Shown: one piece after another, positions 12,601-22,384 of the stretch
How the letters are laid out: every line of letters begins with the position of its first letter
Position numbering within the stretch: the first letter of the stretch is position 1
Assembly: GCA_009746045.1 (NCBI GenBank)
Contig: RPFO01000667.1
Coordinates: forward strand, 1,662,252 to 1,726,251
DNA: 64,000 bases
Direction of reading: 5' to 3'
DNA from: Mesostigma viride
Taxonomy: Eukaryota; Streptophyta; Mesostigmatophyceae; Mesostigmatales; Mesostigmataceae
Translations under genes and position numbers: made by a program
Notes under the pieces: generated by a model
What the model was told of the DNA's origin: nothing
What the model saw: only the letters and a program-made list of their open reading frames with translations
The model's database searches: none

Positions 12601-14975
12601 GTCTCGTTGACATTTGGATGGGTGGATGTCTCGTTGGCATTTGGATGGGTGGTCGTCTCGTTGACATTTGGATGGGTGGTCGTCTCGTTGACATTTGGAT
12701 GGGTGGTCGTCTCGTTGACATTTGGATGGGTGGTCGTCTCGTTGGCATTTGGATGGGTGGTCGTCTCGTTGACATTTGGATGGGTGGTCGTCTCGTTGAC
12801 ATTTGGATGGGTGGTCGTCTCGTTGGCATTTGGATGGGTGGTCGTCTCGTTGGCATTTGGATGGGTGGTCGTCTCGTTGACATTTGGATGGGTGGTCGTC
12901 TCGTTGGCATTTGGATGGGTGGTCGTCTCGTTGACATTTGGATGGGTGGTCGTCTCGTTGACATTTGGATGGGTGGTCGTCTCGTTGGCATTTGGATGGG
13001 TGGTCGTCTCGTTGACATTTGGATGGGTGGTCGTCTCGTTGGCATTTGGATGGGTGGTCGTCTCGTTGACATTTGGATGGGTGGTCGTCTCGTTGACATT
13101 TGGATGGGTGGTCGTCTCGTTGGCATTTGGATGGGTGGTCGTCTCGTTGACATTTGGATGGGTGGTCGTCTCGTTGACATTTGGATGGGTGGTCGTCTCG
13201 TTGACATTTGGATGGGTGGTCGTCTCGTTGACATTTGGATGGGTGGATGTCTCGTTGACATTTGGATGGGTGGTCGTCTCGTTGACATTTGGATGGGTGG
13301 TCGTCTCGTTGGCATTTGGATGGGTGGTCGTCTCGTTGACATTTGGATGGGTGGTCGTCTCGTTGACATTTGGATGGGTGGTCGTCTCGTTGGCATTTGG
13401 ATGGGTGGTCGTCTCGTTGACATTTGGATGGGTGGTCGTCTCGTTGACATTTGGATGGGTGGTCGTCTCGTTGACATTTGGATGGGTGGTCGTCTCGTTG
13501 ACATTTTGGATGGGTGCAGGCGGGGGACATGGAGAGCTGCAGGGGTTGCCATCGGGTCGTGGCCTCTCCCCTCATGGCGCGTACGCGGCCTTCCACATCG
13601 AAGTCCTGCCAGCTCCCAGCTCCCCTCGTAAAGCTGCCCTGGTTGTCCCTGGACAAGGTCTCTTGTGACGGTGTGGCCTTGAAGCTGCCATCCCCGGGGG
13701 AGGTGCTGATCGGGAAACTGGTGGGGCGTCGCATCTTCTCCGAGGATGGTCCCGTGGGTAAGTTGTTTAGGGTTTACCTTTGAGCTAGTGTGGGGTCATT
13801 TGGTGGCGCACCGCTCCTAACAAATCTCGCTCCGAGGATGGTCCCGTGGGTGGATGAGTCATGTCGTCGGGTCCGTATTCTTCGGGTCACTTTTGGGTCA
13901 CCCTCGGGTCACTTTCGGGCTATGTTCGGGCAGTTTTTCTAGTAATGGCAGAGGCTAGAAACACTGCTTTCGGGCTACTTCTGGCCCACTTTGGGTGGGG
14001 GGTGGAGTGGGGTGAGGTACCCTTGGGTTACGGTTTGGGTTACGTTCGAGTCAGGTTCAAGTTGCGCACCGTCCTAATGACGAAATGAAAAAAAAAAAAC
14101 GCGTGCGAATCCCAGTCGATGCTATAGCGACACAACCTGCTGAGCGCCGGAAATCGACATCCGGCTATCAACAGCATGGGCAGTATGGATGATGATATGG
14201 GCTGGTTGTCTCGGGTTGTCTCATTGATAGGGACAATGGGGAGGAAAGGGACAGCATGCGACAGGATCCATGATATGCAGGGAATAAGGACAATCCTGAC
14301 CTTACAAAAAGGCCAGGGTGATCCCATCGTGGGGTCATCCTCTCAGAGCGCGGCGCGCATGTCACTGGCGTCGCGTCCATGCACATCTGTGTCGCTGAAC
14401 CGCTCGTACCCATAGTCCGTGGGCGCTGACCTCGTAGCACCTCTAGTCCGCGGGCGCTGAACTACTACATATAGTACGTTAGTTCCTAACAAGAATCCCG
14501 CAGCACAATGCGCAGCATTTGGATGTCGGGTGCCCTCCCCTCCCCTCCCCTCCCCTTATCTCCCCTCCCCTGGCCTCCCCTCCCCTGGCCTCCGCTCCCC
14601 TGGCCTCCCCTCCCCTGACCTCCGCTTGCCTCCCCTTACTTCCCCTTGCCTTCCCTCCCGTCACCTCCCCTCCCCTTGCCTCCCTTCCCCTTCCCCTGAC
14701 CTCCCCTTGCCTCCCCTCCCCTCCCCTCCCCTGACCTCCCCTGACCTCCCCTTGCCTCCCTTCCCCTCCCCTTGCCTCCCCTGCCTCCCCTGACCTCCCC
14801 TTGTCTTCCCCCACAGTCCAAGTCGTGGGCCTGCGACCACACACGCTCGTCCCAGCGAGCCACCTGGCGGTCCCTGGCGCCCTCGACCACGCCGCCGCCG
14901 GAGCCGTGCGAGAGATGATGCTGGCGGAGGGCAAGGGACGCCAGCATCAGAGCGAGCAGGTGGGTGGTCCTATCC

Positions 14976-15019
<44 letters not shown>

Positions 15020-16135
15020 GGGGCTAGAGCCGGGGGGGGGGGGGGGTCTTTAAAAGGAGTAAGTGAATCGTGGAACTGGGTAGGAGAATTGGGATATGGT
15101 CCAACTTTGGAAAGTGGGCGGCTGGGGAGACTGGCGAAGGCGGGGGGCACGGAGATGGGGCTGATTGGTGCGCCACAGGGACTTGTGAATCTGGGAGGGC
15201 ACTGGCTAGAACGGTCGCTTGAGAATGCATGGGGAGTGCTGTAATGGTACGACGCAGCATGTACATGGGCACATCGATAAGCCTTGTGTTACCGTCAATC
15301 CGTTATTCAGGCACTGCATGCGTGTTGCCCTTAATCGATTTACGATGACAGTGTACCATCCAATTTAAAGTGGGTTTGCCAGTAGACTGGAGACTCCGGG
15401 ACCTGCTTTGGGCGGTGGTGTTTGGCGGCCGCGACATGTGTGTTTGGCAGTCGCCTTTATAGCACGTCCGGCAGTGGTTGTCTCACTGACTACGTTTGAA
15501 GTTACTGCCCCACGCATGTCCTCATTCCACCCAAGTTCAGCTGCTGCCCCAAGGCTTTTCCCATTTAACCCAAGCTCCGCAAAGCCTGGTGTGCAAGTGT
15601 GGTGTGGGTCAATAGTCTTCAATGCACTGATCGTTCATCTAACTCACTCATTTGAATCATTGCTGATCTACTTCACTGGGTAATGGAGCGGAAAATTAAA
15701 TAAATTTTTCATTTATATATTAGAAATTTATGAATTGTCTCCTTTGAAAAGTAGAGGAGCGGCCCCGTTGGGGAGGACAGGTCTGTGTGGTCTATATGCA
15801 TCCCTTTGCTGGTTGTCTCCTTATGCTCTATGTGTCCCTTTTTCGCCTTTTGGTCTGCTTGGCCACAGGGCGCCGCCGTGGGCTGGTTTGCTTTCAGCTC
15901 CTTCCTCGGGATCTCACTGCCATCATTCGCGACCAACGCCATCGCGCAACAAGTCGACATCCGACCAGGCGGGCCAGCCCCGGGCCCAGGTGATCAAGTG
16001 GGTGACGGCGGGGGCACGCAGGCGGCAGCCTTGTTTGTAATTCTGGACACTGTCAAGAGCAGCCGGGGCCGGCTGTGTGTTGAGTGCTACGACCTGAGCT
16101 CCCGCTCGCCGGTTGACTTCTGCCTGCCCGAATGA
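619..16135 (+). CDS. Large six-exon gene, unknown low-complexity protein (5' end off window)
   Basis: I do not recognise the product. Exons: 619-2043, 5578-5689, 7736-9414, 13520-13757 (or 13613-13757), 14817-14959, 15869-16135. Each is bounded by AG and GT, and the phases (0, 1, 0, 1, 0) agree at every join, giving 3864 nt = 1287 codons plus TGA. The start is upstream: a stop lies at 604-606 and a CAG acceptor ends at 618. Residues 1-475 are acidic, then Gly/Ser/Arg-rich with SHPYSD-type repeats, a GD run and a poly-Ala tract. Exon 3 (559 codons) is Gly/Ala/Ser-rich with SSVASS repeats near its end. Exons 4-6 (last ~215 residues) look less repetitive, e.g. LPWLSLDK, GAAVGWFAF and a final FCLPE. 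An AATAAA lies at 16234, about 100 nt after the stop. Exon calls rest on frame and splice sites, not on homology; extra small exons in the long introns are possible. Confidence 0.72.
2044..5159. repeat. 110-bp minisatellite in intron 1, derived from the exon 1/intron 1 junction
   Basis: About 28 tandem copies of a 110-bp unit fill most of intron 1. The unit starts GTGGGTGGGGACGG and ends GCGCAGCTCGCAG. Its last ~46 bp match the last ~46 bp of exon 1 (ending MAWGEIVRSSQ), and the rest matches the first part of the intron, so the array grew from a duplicated exon-intron border. Variants: a 9-bp deletion (ATAGCAGGT missing), five or six Gs in one run, and one shortened copy near 2230. Units with five Gs keep the exon reading frame (MAWGKIVRSSQ); those with six do not. 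The first unit is the real donor. Confidence 0.95.
5160..5280. repeat. Three 41-bp GTGAGG...CAG tandem units
   Basis: Units start at 5160, 5201 and 5242. Each begins GTGAGGGCAAGTC, and the first two end TTGTACGCAG or TTGTAAGCAG; the third breaks off near 5270. Each complete copy therefore reads like a tiny GT-AG intron. The first follows directly on the last 110-bp unit. Confidence 0.9.
5690..7735 (+). other. Intron 2 (2.05 kb)
   Basis: The sequence between exons 2 and 3 has donor AAG/GTGGGT and an acceptor after CCTGTCCTGCACAG. It is AT-richer than the exons. It holds about four imperfect copies of a ~25-bp unit with the core CGGCTATCAATGA (about 6024-6118) and a T/G-rich stretch with three GTTTTGTGTGT runs (6480-6570). 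I see no other gene in it; short open frames there have no support. Confidence 0.6.
9636..13512. repeat. 27-bp minisatellite, about 143 copies, in intron 3
   Basis: The unit is ATTTGGATGGGTGG, then TC or AT, then GTCTCGTTG, then A or G, then C. Only two sites vary, so each copy carries a two-site state. A few units have an extra T (about 10044, 11152, 11909, 12072, 12316, 13504). Blocks of units recur in the same order, for example the blocks starting at 11152, 12072 and 12316, the last two 244 bp apart, which shows a higher-order repeat. Because 27 is a multiple of 3, long open frames appear on both strands; they are by-products. Confidence 0.96.
13738..13851. repeat. Duplicated exon 4/intron 4 junction (22 bp)
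   Basis: The 22 bp that span the end of exon 4 and its donor (13738-13759, ...GTCCCGTGGGT) occur again unchanged at 13830-13851, 70 bp into intron 4. This is a second junction in the same gene with a copied 5' splice site, though here the copy has not amplified. Confidence 0.85.
14525..14816 (+). repeat. ~290-bp pyrimidine-rich tract before exon 5
   Basis: An almost uninterrupted C/T tract of degenerate 10-15-bp units (CTCCCCTGACCTCCCCTTGC) leads into the exon 5 acceptor (CCCCCACAG at 14816). It would serve as an extremely long polypyrimidine tract. Confidence 0.8.
14976..15046. repeat. (GT)n microsatellite and G run in intron 5
   Basis: About 20 GT dinucleotides (14977-15017) start 17 bp after the exon 5 donor (CAG/GTGGGT at 14960). 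A run of 14 or more Gs follows at about 15031-15046. Confidence 0.9.
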
Positions 16136-16880
16136 TATACCTGGTTGTTACTTGTTGTTGCAAGGGGGTCCCAACCTCGGCGAATCGTTGGGGCGCTTGC
16201 CGTTCATGTCCCGGCCGAGGGTCTGTACATAGTAATAAAGGAATAGTTGTCTCACTCAATAGTATGCTGGCCTGAGGTCTTCCAGATTTCAGGCCAGGCT
16301 GCGCTGGTTGTCTCATTGACAGTGTACCACAGTGGACACCTCCCATGCATGGGGCTGTCTGCCGTCCATTGTCTGAGACATTGGTTGGTTGATACGTGTT
16401 GTTGAGGTGGCATACCTTGCATGCTGTTCTTTTTTCCCTTTTTGACTGTTATGACCAGGTTTTAGGATGCTCAGTTGTAAGCTAGCGCTGCAGCTAAGGG
16501 TAGGTATGGCTGTGGGTGGCACTGTAAAGTTTTGGTAGTCTAACTTAATATTTAGCTTGCCAACGATGTTGCCAGTTGAGGGCATGTACATCGAGCTGTT
16601 AGTCACGACACATTTAGAGAAAGATTTGCCTTTGCTTGCAGCGCGGATACCTACGTTGCAGTTTTCTGTTTGAATTGACAATGTATGCTTGAAGTCTGGC
16701 ATGCTGGGCCACCATGCGTCCAGGAATTAATTGATGACTTGCGTCCAAGAATAGAACTTTGTCTCACGCAACTTAAATGAAACGAGTCTGGCACGTGTGC
16801 TTCTTGACGTGAATGCCCTTTTTCTTGCAATGATTTTACTTTGTTGATCTACGTATGCATTCATTAAATTAAAAATTGGA
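16136..16880. other. Intergenic 3' flank with copies of a dispersed GGTTGTCTC motif
   Basis: The stretch contains the probable poly(A) signal of the upstream gene (AATAAA, 16234) and two copies of the motif GTTGTCTCA(C/T)T, near 16243 and 16304. The second follows TGCGCT, as in the related repeats at 22.3 and 25.5 kb. A 129-codon minus-strand open frame (16313-16702) has no recognisable feature and I do not call it a gene. Confidence 0.5.
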
Positions 16881-16883
16881 TTA

Positions 16884-17533
16884 AATTATAACATGACTAC
16901 GTGGGGAGATCATGTAGTACGTATTCCCTTGCTTGATGGATGGAGGTGAGCAAAGCCGTGAAACCTAACTAAGCGAACTCACAGCTAATCTAGAAAATCC
17001 TAACTACTCTACTCAGCAAAGCGCCCCTTCCTTCTGGGGGGGGGGGGCTTGCCCACAGGGGCTGGACTTAATGGTCTGCCACCTCTTCTTGTTCTGCATA
17101 GCAGTCCAAGCAAGAGAGAGGGAGGAAATACGGTGTTCAAACTGGGCTGGGACCACTAGATCGGCCAGCAACTGCTTTGTATAGTTCATGGCAGGTTTAC
17201 CAACCTTTCTGGGAATGTCCGCCTAGAGGCATGCATGCACAGTAACCAGGATGCTTCGACAGGTCCCCTCTCTCTTGCTTGGACTGCAATGCAGAACAAG
17301 AAGAGGTGGCAGACGATTGTCCAGGCTCACACGCCAGCCCCTGTGGGCAAGCCCCCCCCCAGGAGTCCTGAAGGGGCGCTGTGCTGAGTATAGATTAGTT
17401 AGGATTTTCTAGATTAGCTTAGAATTATCTTTGTCCGGTTTCGCGGCTCCGCCCACCTCCATCCATCCAGCATGCGCAATTAAGGGAATTGATACGTGCT
17501 ACATGATCTCCCAACGGAGTCATGTTACAATTT
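16884..17533. mobile_element. Fold-back element made of two head-to-head LINE 3' ends
   Basis: The left arm reads (minus) the LINE 3' end: terminal ACATGAT...CATGTTATAATTT, then a G/C run and the segment with AACAAGAAGAGGTGGCAG. The right arm is the same sequence on the plus strand (17262-17533), ending in an A run. Arms match over about 300 bp, so both outer ends carry the 3' terminus. A poly-A run (17533-17548) marks the right edge. It could arise from a twin-primed or tail-to-tail insertion, or be a true fold-back repeat. Confidence 0.65.
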
Positions 17534-17599
17534 AAAAAAAAAAAAAAACAGGTCCTGAATGTAGTGTTTTCCACACATAGGTCTTTAGAGTCTTTGTAT

Positions 17600-18096
17600 T
17601 TATAAGGGTATGCCTCGCATTTCGGACGAGATTAGGCAGCATAGGATAGCATTTGTAGGACATCTTGCTCGCACCAGTCAGGTAGACACCGACCTCGGTC
17701 TGGCCGGCCGCCCCCCAGCGGCTTGGCCAACCAGGGCGGCACATCCTGACCTGGCCTGGCCCCAAGGACATTCCTGGAAAGATGGGTAAACCTGCCATGA
17801 ACTATACGCAGCAGTTGCTGGCCGACCTAGTGGTCCCAGCTAAGTTTAAACACGTACTAGTATCACATTTCCTCCCTCTCTCTTGCTTGGACTGCTATGC
17901 AGAACAAGAAGAGGTGGCAGAGGATATTGCCAGGCTCTCACGCCAGCTCCTCTGGGCCGGCAAGCCTCCCCCCCCCCCCCAGGAGGAAGGGGCGCTTTGC
18001 TGAGTAGAGTAGTTAGGACTTCCTAGATTAGCTTAGAGTTAGATTAGTTGCAGTTTCGCGGCTTCGCCCACCTCCATCCATCCAGCACGCGCAAGT
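17600..18096 (+). mobile_element. 3' fragment of a LINE (end of reverse transcriptase frame and 3' UTR)
   Basis: An open stretch from 17610 to about 17790 reads GHLARTSQVDT near its middle, matching GHLARTDQVDT in the reverse transcriptase C-terminus at 19.3 kb. After the stop comes the 3' UTR seen elsewhere: CTTGCTTGGACTGC, AACAAGAAGAGGTGGCAG, a C run, AAGGGGCGCTTTGCTGAGTA, and TTTCGCGGCTTCGCCCACC. The copy stops after CATCCATCCAGCACGCGCAA, where the next reverse transcriptase segment begins at about 18093. Confidence 0.65.
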
Positions 18097-19700
18097 TGAC
18101 GGCGCTCACGGGGTTCCTGCTTGACGTCTGCAACCGGATCCTGCTTGCCGACGCGCCGCCGATTCCTGAGTGGCAGCACAGCTACCGTATTATGCTGTAC
18201 AAAAACAAAGGTTCCCCTGACGACCCCGCCAACTACAGAGGAGTCTGCATCCAGAGCGCCGCACTTAAGTTGTTCATGCGCATGATCCTCAACCGCCTTC
18301 GTTCTGCTCTCGACTGTCACCTTGGGGAAAGTCAAATGGGCTTCCGTCCTGGGCGCAACACCGTCATGGCCATCTTCGTCGCGCGTCGCCTCTTCGAGGA
18401 AATCGCTCTCCTGCAACCTGGTGAGTTTCCCGCAATCCTGATCTTCGTCGACTTCATCAAGGCTTTTGACTCTGTCCTCTGGGACGCTCTATGGGCTGTA
18501 CTTGCTCGCGCTCGCGTCCCCACTCCCCTGATTACCGTCATCCGCACGCTGTATGAGGGGTCGACCACTTCGGTGCGCACTCACCACGGCATTACCCCGC
18601 CATGCCCACTGCAGACCGGCGTCTGGCAGGGTTGCGTCCTGTCGCCGTACCTGTTTATTATTGTAGTGGATTATGTTATGCGCCAGGCACGTGCTCGCTT
18701 TGCTAGCATTGCAGGCCGTGCCCCTGGCCTAGCGATCACGAACGAGCTTGGGGAAGGGGGGCCGACTAACAAGCAGAATTTACTAGCTGACCTCATTTAT
18801 GCCGACGACATCACGCTCATCGAGAAGCCGGAGTCTGCCCAACTTTGGCTGGACTGCCTGGCGCTCGAGGCTCGGGCGGTTGGTCTAGAAATCAGCCCCA
18901 AAACGGAGGCCCTGGCCCTCGGCATGGCAGGGCCCCCACCCACACTCCGCCTCTTAGACGATGCCGAGGTCAACTACCCTCCTTCAGGCCGCTTCAAGCT
19001 GCTCGGCAGTTGGCTTCCCGACTGCGAGGACGACATGACGACACGGATCGGCATGGCGTGGGCGCACCTCCATGACCACCGCCGCTGGTGGAGCAACCCC
19101 GCCCTACCCCGGATCGTCAAGCGTGACCTCTTCAAGGTCGTCATTCTGACGATCCTGACCTACGGCGCCGAGACGTGGACACTGATGCAGGAGCTGGAGC
19201 AACGACTCGACAGCGCCGTCACCAAGATGCTGCGCAAGGCCCTTAACATCCCCTTTGGTTTGCACATTAGTAATGAGGATTTGTACGCTGATTTGCCCTA
19301 TGTTTCCCACATTATTAGGCACAGGCGCCTGGGCCTAGCCGGGCACCTGGCCCGCACAGATCAGGTAGATACATCAGATAGACTAGCTGGCACCAAGCCC
19401 GCCCAGCCTGGGCGATATGTCCTCACCTGGCGTGCCCCCGGCCGCGCGCGGCAGGGCCGCCACCCGTGGACTTTTCGTGATAGACTCGGCATGGACATGT
19501 GCTACACTAGACGTGACGGGCTCACCCCCGGGCAGCCTCCTGGTTTGTCTGTAATATGGAGGCAGATGGTGCGCAAGGATAGATGGCAAGTAGTGATGAA
19601 GGAGACCACCCCCAAGCCTGTGGGGGCTCCGCGTGTGACCAAGTATGGCATTCATAGCGATTCGGGCCGCGGTGCCCACACCCCTGTAACTAGGACCTAG
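18093..19700 (+). pseudogene. LINE reverse transcriptase, 5'-truncated
   Basis: An open frame of about 535 residues codes for a non-LTR reverse transcriptase that would copy element RNA at a nicked target. Seen in order: MLYKNKG and YRGVCIQSAALK, QMGFRPGRNT, motif A FVDFIKAFDSV, motif B TGVWQGCVLSPYLF, motif C LIYADDITLI (catalytic YADD), then thumb and C-terminal region (LTYGAETWTL, RRLGLAGHLART). The N-terminal endonuclease is missing, so this is a 5'-truncated copy although the remaining frame is uninterrupted. The in-frame ATG at 18048 lies in the neighbouring LINE 3' UTR and is not the native start. The sequence is closest to the broken minus-strand copy at 37.6-38.8 kb. No clear tail or target duplication is seen downstream. 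Confidence 0.85.
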
Positions 19701-20508
19701 ATAGCTTATACCATAGCAATACCCCACCACACTCATCGAAAATGGCTGTGTTTGAGTGTATATTTTTCGCGACCGGTTCAGTCCTTTTCGGTCCCCAAGT
19801 ACCGTCGAACCACAGCGCGGTACCTAAAATTGCGTAACGGAAACTGAAAGAACCGAAACTGTAGGATGTTGTCATGGACCGTATGAATGAATTTTGTCGC
19901 CCGTACGAGGGATTTGACGCACCGTACGAGGAGTTGTCATGGACCGTATCCGTAACCGTACGATGGAACCGCGAGTTATAGTGACCACCTGCCTCCGTGG
20001 CAGGGCAGGCAGGGAAGGTAGAGGCTATGGCACTCGTTAATATTAATCGAAGGGGAAATTTCGCCAAACGTGCAACGTGCGTGCTCACATACGACTTTCG
20101 GTGGGTACCTAAAAGGAGTAAAATACTTGCCTCATGGCTTGTTCAAAGCCGACAGGGCGTACTGTGGGTTTACTGTATCCCTAAGGTGCAAATACTTAGG
20201 AGGCGCTGGGAGGCGTGCAAAATTTGATGGCCATTGCCTCGGACATGGTCAGATATGGACACTAGTTAACAGGAAGGTGAGAGTTAACTGGAAGGTGAAC
20301 AAACTTATGGGAATATCGAAATTTGAAGCGGCAGGCACTCTAAAATTTCAACAAGAATCGCAGCCTTGGTTGGTCATGACGATGATGCGCAGTTTAAGAA
20401 GCGTCAGAAAATGGGGCAGGCTTTAATTTGCACCTTTAGTGGTACGGATTGAGGCCAGCTGTAGGGCTCTCAGGTCGTTGTTAGTATTAGTGTAGGCTTG
20501 CAGACTGT
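19701..20508. other. Flank of the reverse transcriptase; short segment repeated inverted at 25.05 kb
   Basis: Bases 19712-19752 (ATAGCAATACCCCACCACAC and on) recur as the reverse complement at about 25048-25090. The rest contains CGTACGAG-type repeats (19862-19972) and no gene I can support. Confidence 0.45.
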
Positions 20509-21105
20509 ATGGCTTCTGGTGCCCCGTGCGAAGGTGTCTATTCTTTATCGTGTACTCACGAATCCGAGGCTTCGAATATTTTACAGCTGCAAAGCGTCAC
20601 GACGGCCGCGGTTCCAGTGGTGCGTCAAGGTTTGGTTGTTATATACATGAAGAGGGCCGCTCGTGTAACCATTCGCCACGATAGTTTGTGGATTACCTTG
20701 GCTGCTCAGGCAGTCTTCAGGATAGCTCTTATGAGCCAAGTTGATGCCGATTTATCAATGCAGCGTGACTGCAGCACATACCGGACCTGTGCAGTGAGAA
20801 TTGCGGACATCATTGCTGCAGCTTTCTTTGTTTACTTGATGGTAACAAAGCTGTGCAAACCTTCTGGAAGTCAGATATTGGCATGGTTGTGCAGCATTGT
20901 GGAAGCTCGATTTGTTCCCCAGTTTCTTGGCCCTTTTTTTCTATCAATAAGTAGGTATAGCAATATGGTATGGCTAACCGGCATGCAGGGGTCAGGCAGA
21001 GTCGGTATGCTTTCACTGCAAAGGGCAGCAACTTGCACGATGCACAGCTGGCTCATACATTATTTGCCTATATATTGCATGCATGAGTATTTCTTTGCAT
21101 GGTAA
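20509..21105 (+). CDS. Hypothetical 198-residue open frame
   Basis: This is the longest open frame in an otherwise AT-rich, gene-poor stretch. It has a few hydrophobic segments (IIAAAFFVYLMV near the middle, FLGPFFLSI later) that could be membrane spans. I recognise no family, and there is no flanking support such as splice sites or a poly(A) signal. It may be chance. Confidence 0.2.
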   Translation: MASGAPCEGVYSLSCTHESEASNILQLQSVTTAAVPVVRQGLVVIYMKRAARVTIRHDSLWITLAAQAVFRIALMSQVDADLSMQRDCSTYRTCAVRIADIIAAAFFVYLMVTKLCKPSGSQILAWLCSIVEARFVPQFLGPFFLSISRYSNMVWLTGMQGSGRVGMLSLQRAATCTMHSWLIHYLPIYCMHEYFFAW

Positions 21106-21676
21106 GTGTCTTCAACGTGCATGTGTGCGATGTTTTATCGTGAGTCCAGCGATACTAGACTCCATGCGGCATGCGTGTATGATTGCTTCGTTGAACGACA
21201 GTAAAATCATGTTTCTTGTATGCAGGGCAGTGAGCCAGTGAGCCAACTGTGTATTCTATGCTTATTAGTGTCACAAACATGTCAGTGAGTGAGAAATGGT
21301 TGAAACAGCCCTGAAAACCATCAAATCTAGTGGTCACTTACGATCGTGTACTCTACCGTATTATACCGTATTATACTTTATACGGACCCTGTGCGTATAA
21401 GCGTGTATTACGTATAACGGAACTCTGACCCTGATGGATCGATGGGTGGGGACACACAATCCTACCGGTCTAATCTATCTACGACATCAAGCCAACTCTA
21501 GTCTAAGCTCTCTACCCTAGCTCTCTTCATGTATTATTTAGTTAGCTAGCTAGGTGGTATGCAATGATTGTGGAAATGTTAGGCCATTCGTGGTTGACAT
21601 GCGTGGACATTCATTTATATTTATTCATTTATTTTTTATTCATGGGCATTGGCTATTCCGATTTAATGATGTTATG

Positions 21677-22110
21677 GGTGGTAGCAGTATTATCAAGGAG
21701 GAAAATTAGTTAGCATCTTTGACACAGGAGTGTAACTCGCGACTCACACTAACTACTACTTGGAATAATGTATATCAATTCAGATCAGTAATTGAGCTTA
21801 GCTTGCATGCAGGCCTTATATCAAGGAGACAACCAGATATATTATTATTATCAAGGAGACAACCAGCGCAGGCCAATAATCATATCAAGGAGACAAATGG
21901 GTGGTAGCAGGATTAGTTAGCATCTTTGACACAGGAGTGCAACTCGCGACTCACGCTAACTACTACTTGGAATAATGTATATCAATTCAGATCAGTAATT
22001 GAGCTTAGATGGCATGCAGGCCTTATATCAAGGAGACAACCATATATATTATTCTTATCAAGGAGACAACCAGCGCAGGCCAGAAATCATATCAAGGAGA
22101 CAACCAGCAT
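21677..22110. repeat. Two tandem copies of a 207-bp unit containing the AAGGAGACAACC motif
   Basis: Copies begin at about 21677 (GGTGGTAGCAG) and 21901, with matched inner segments 207 bp apart. Each holds CTTTGACACAGGAGTG, then CTACTACTTGGAATAATG, then two to three copies of ATCAAGGAGACAACCAG spaced about 30 bp. A few base changes and a small insertion separate them. Confidence 0.8.
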
Positions 22111-22206
22111 CTAGTCTCTACACGTAAGGCAGCCATAATTGCAATGCACAAGGCTACACATTTCCATCACCATTCATATTCATCATCCTGAACGACTCAA
22201 ACACGC

Positions 22207-22331
22207 GGACAAGATAACGGCAGGCTCGAGCTACCATGGTCCGGATTCTCCCGATTTCTGGCCTGCGCTGGTTGTCTCCTTGACACTATGATGATTATCA
22301 AGGAGACAACCAGCGCAGGCCAGAAATCGGG
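22207..22331. repeat. Dispersed repeat ending in a perfect 82-bp palindrome
   Basis: Bases 22250-22331 form a hairpin with two perfectly complementary 34-bp arms and a 14-bp loop. The arms carry TTCTGGCCTGCGCTGG and GGTTGTCTCCTTGA. Upstream, 22207-22249 (GATAACGGCAGGCTCGAG...) is shared with 25461-25505. Confidence 0.9.
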
Positions 22332-22384
22332 CGTATGCTCACATGATACGGCATTGGAATATCCCATGTCTCCATCACTTGCAC

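Noticed and set aside
9598-13734. Open frames of 500-1378 codons on both strands (CQRDDHPSK, FGWVVVSLT repeats)
   Set aside because: The unit length of 27 is divisible by 3 and the unit has no stop in several frames, so long frames are automatic. Several overlap on both strands.
21677-22331. CRISPR-like pattern of short repeats (ATCAAGGAGACAACC)
   Set aside because: The repeats are few, unevenly spaced and lie in a 207-bp tandem duplication in eukaryotic DNA; there are no cas genes.
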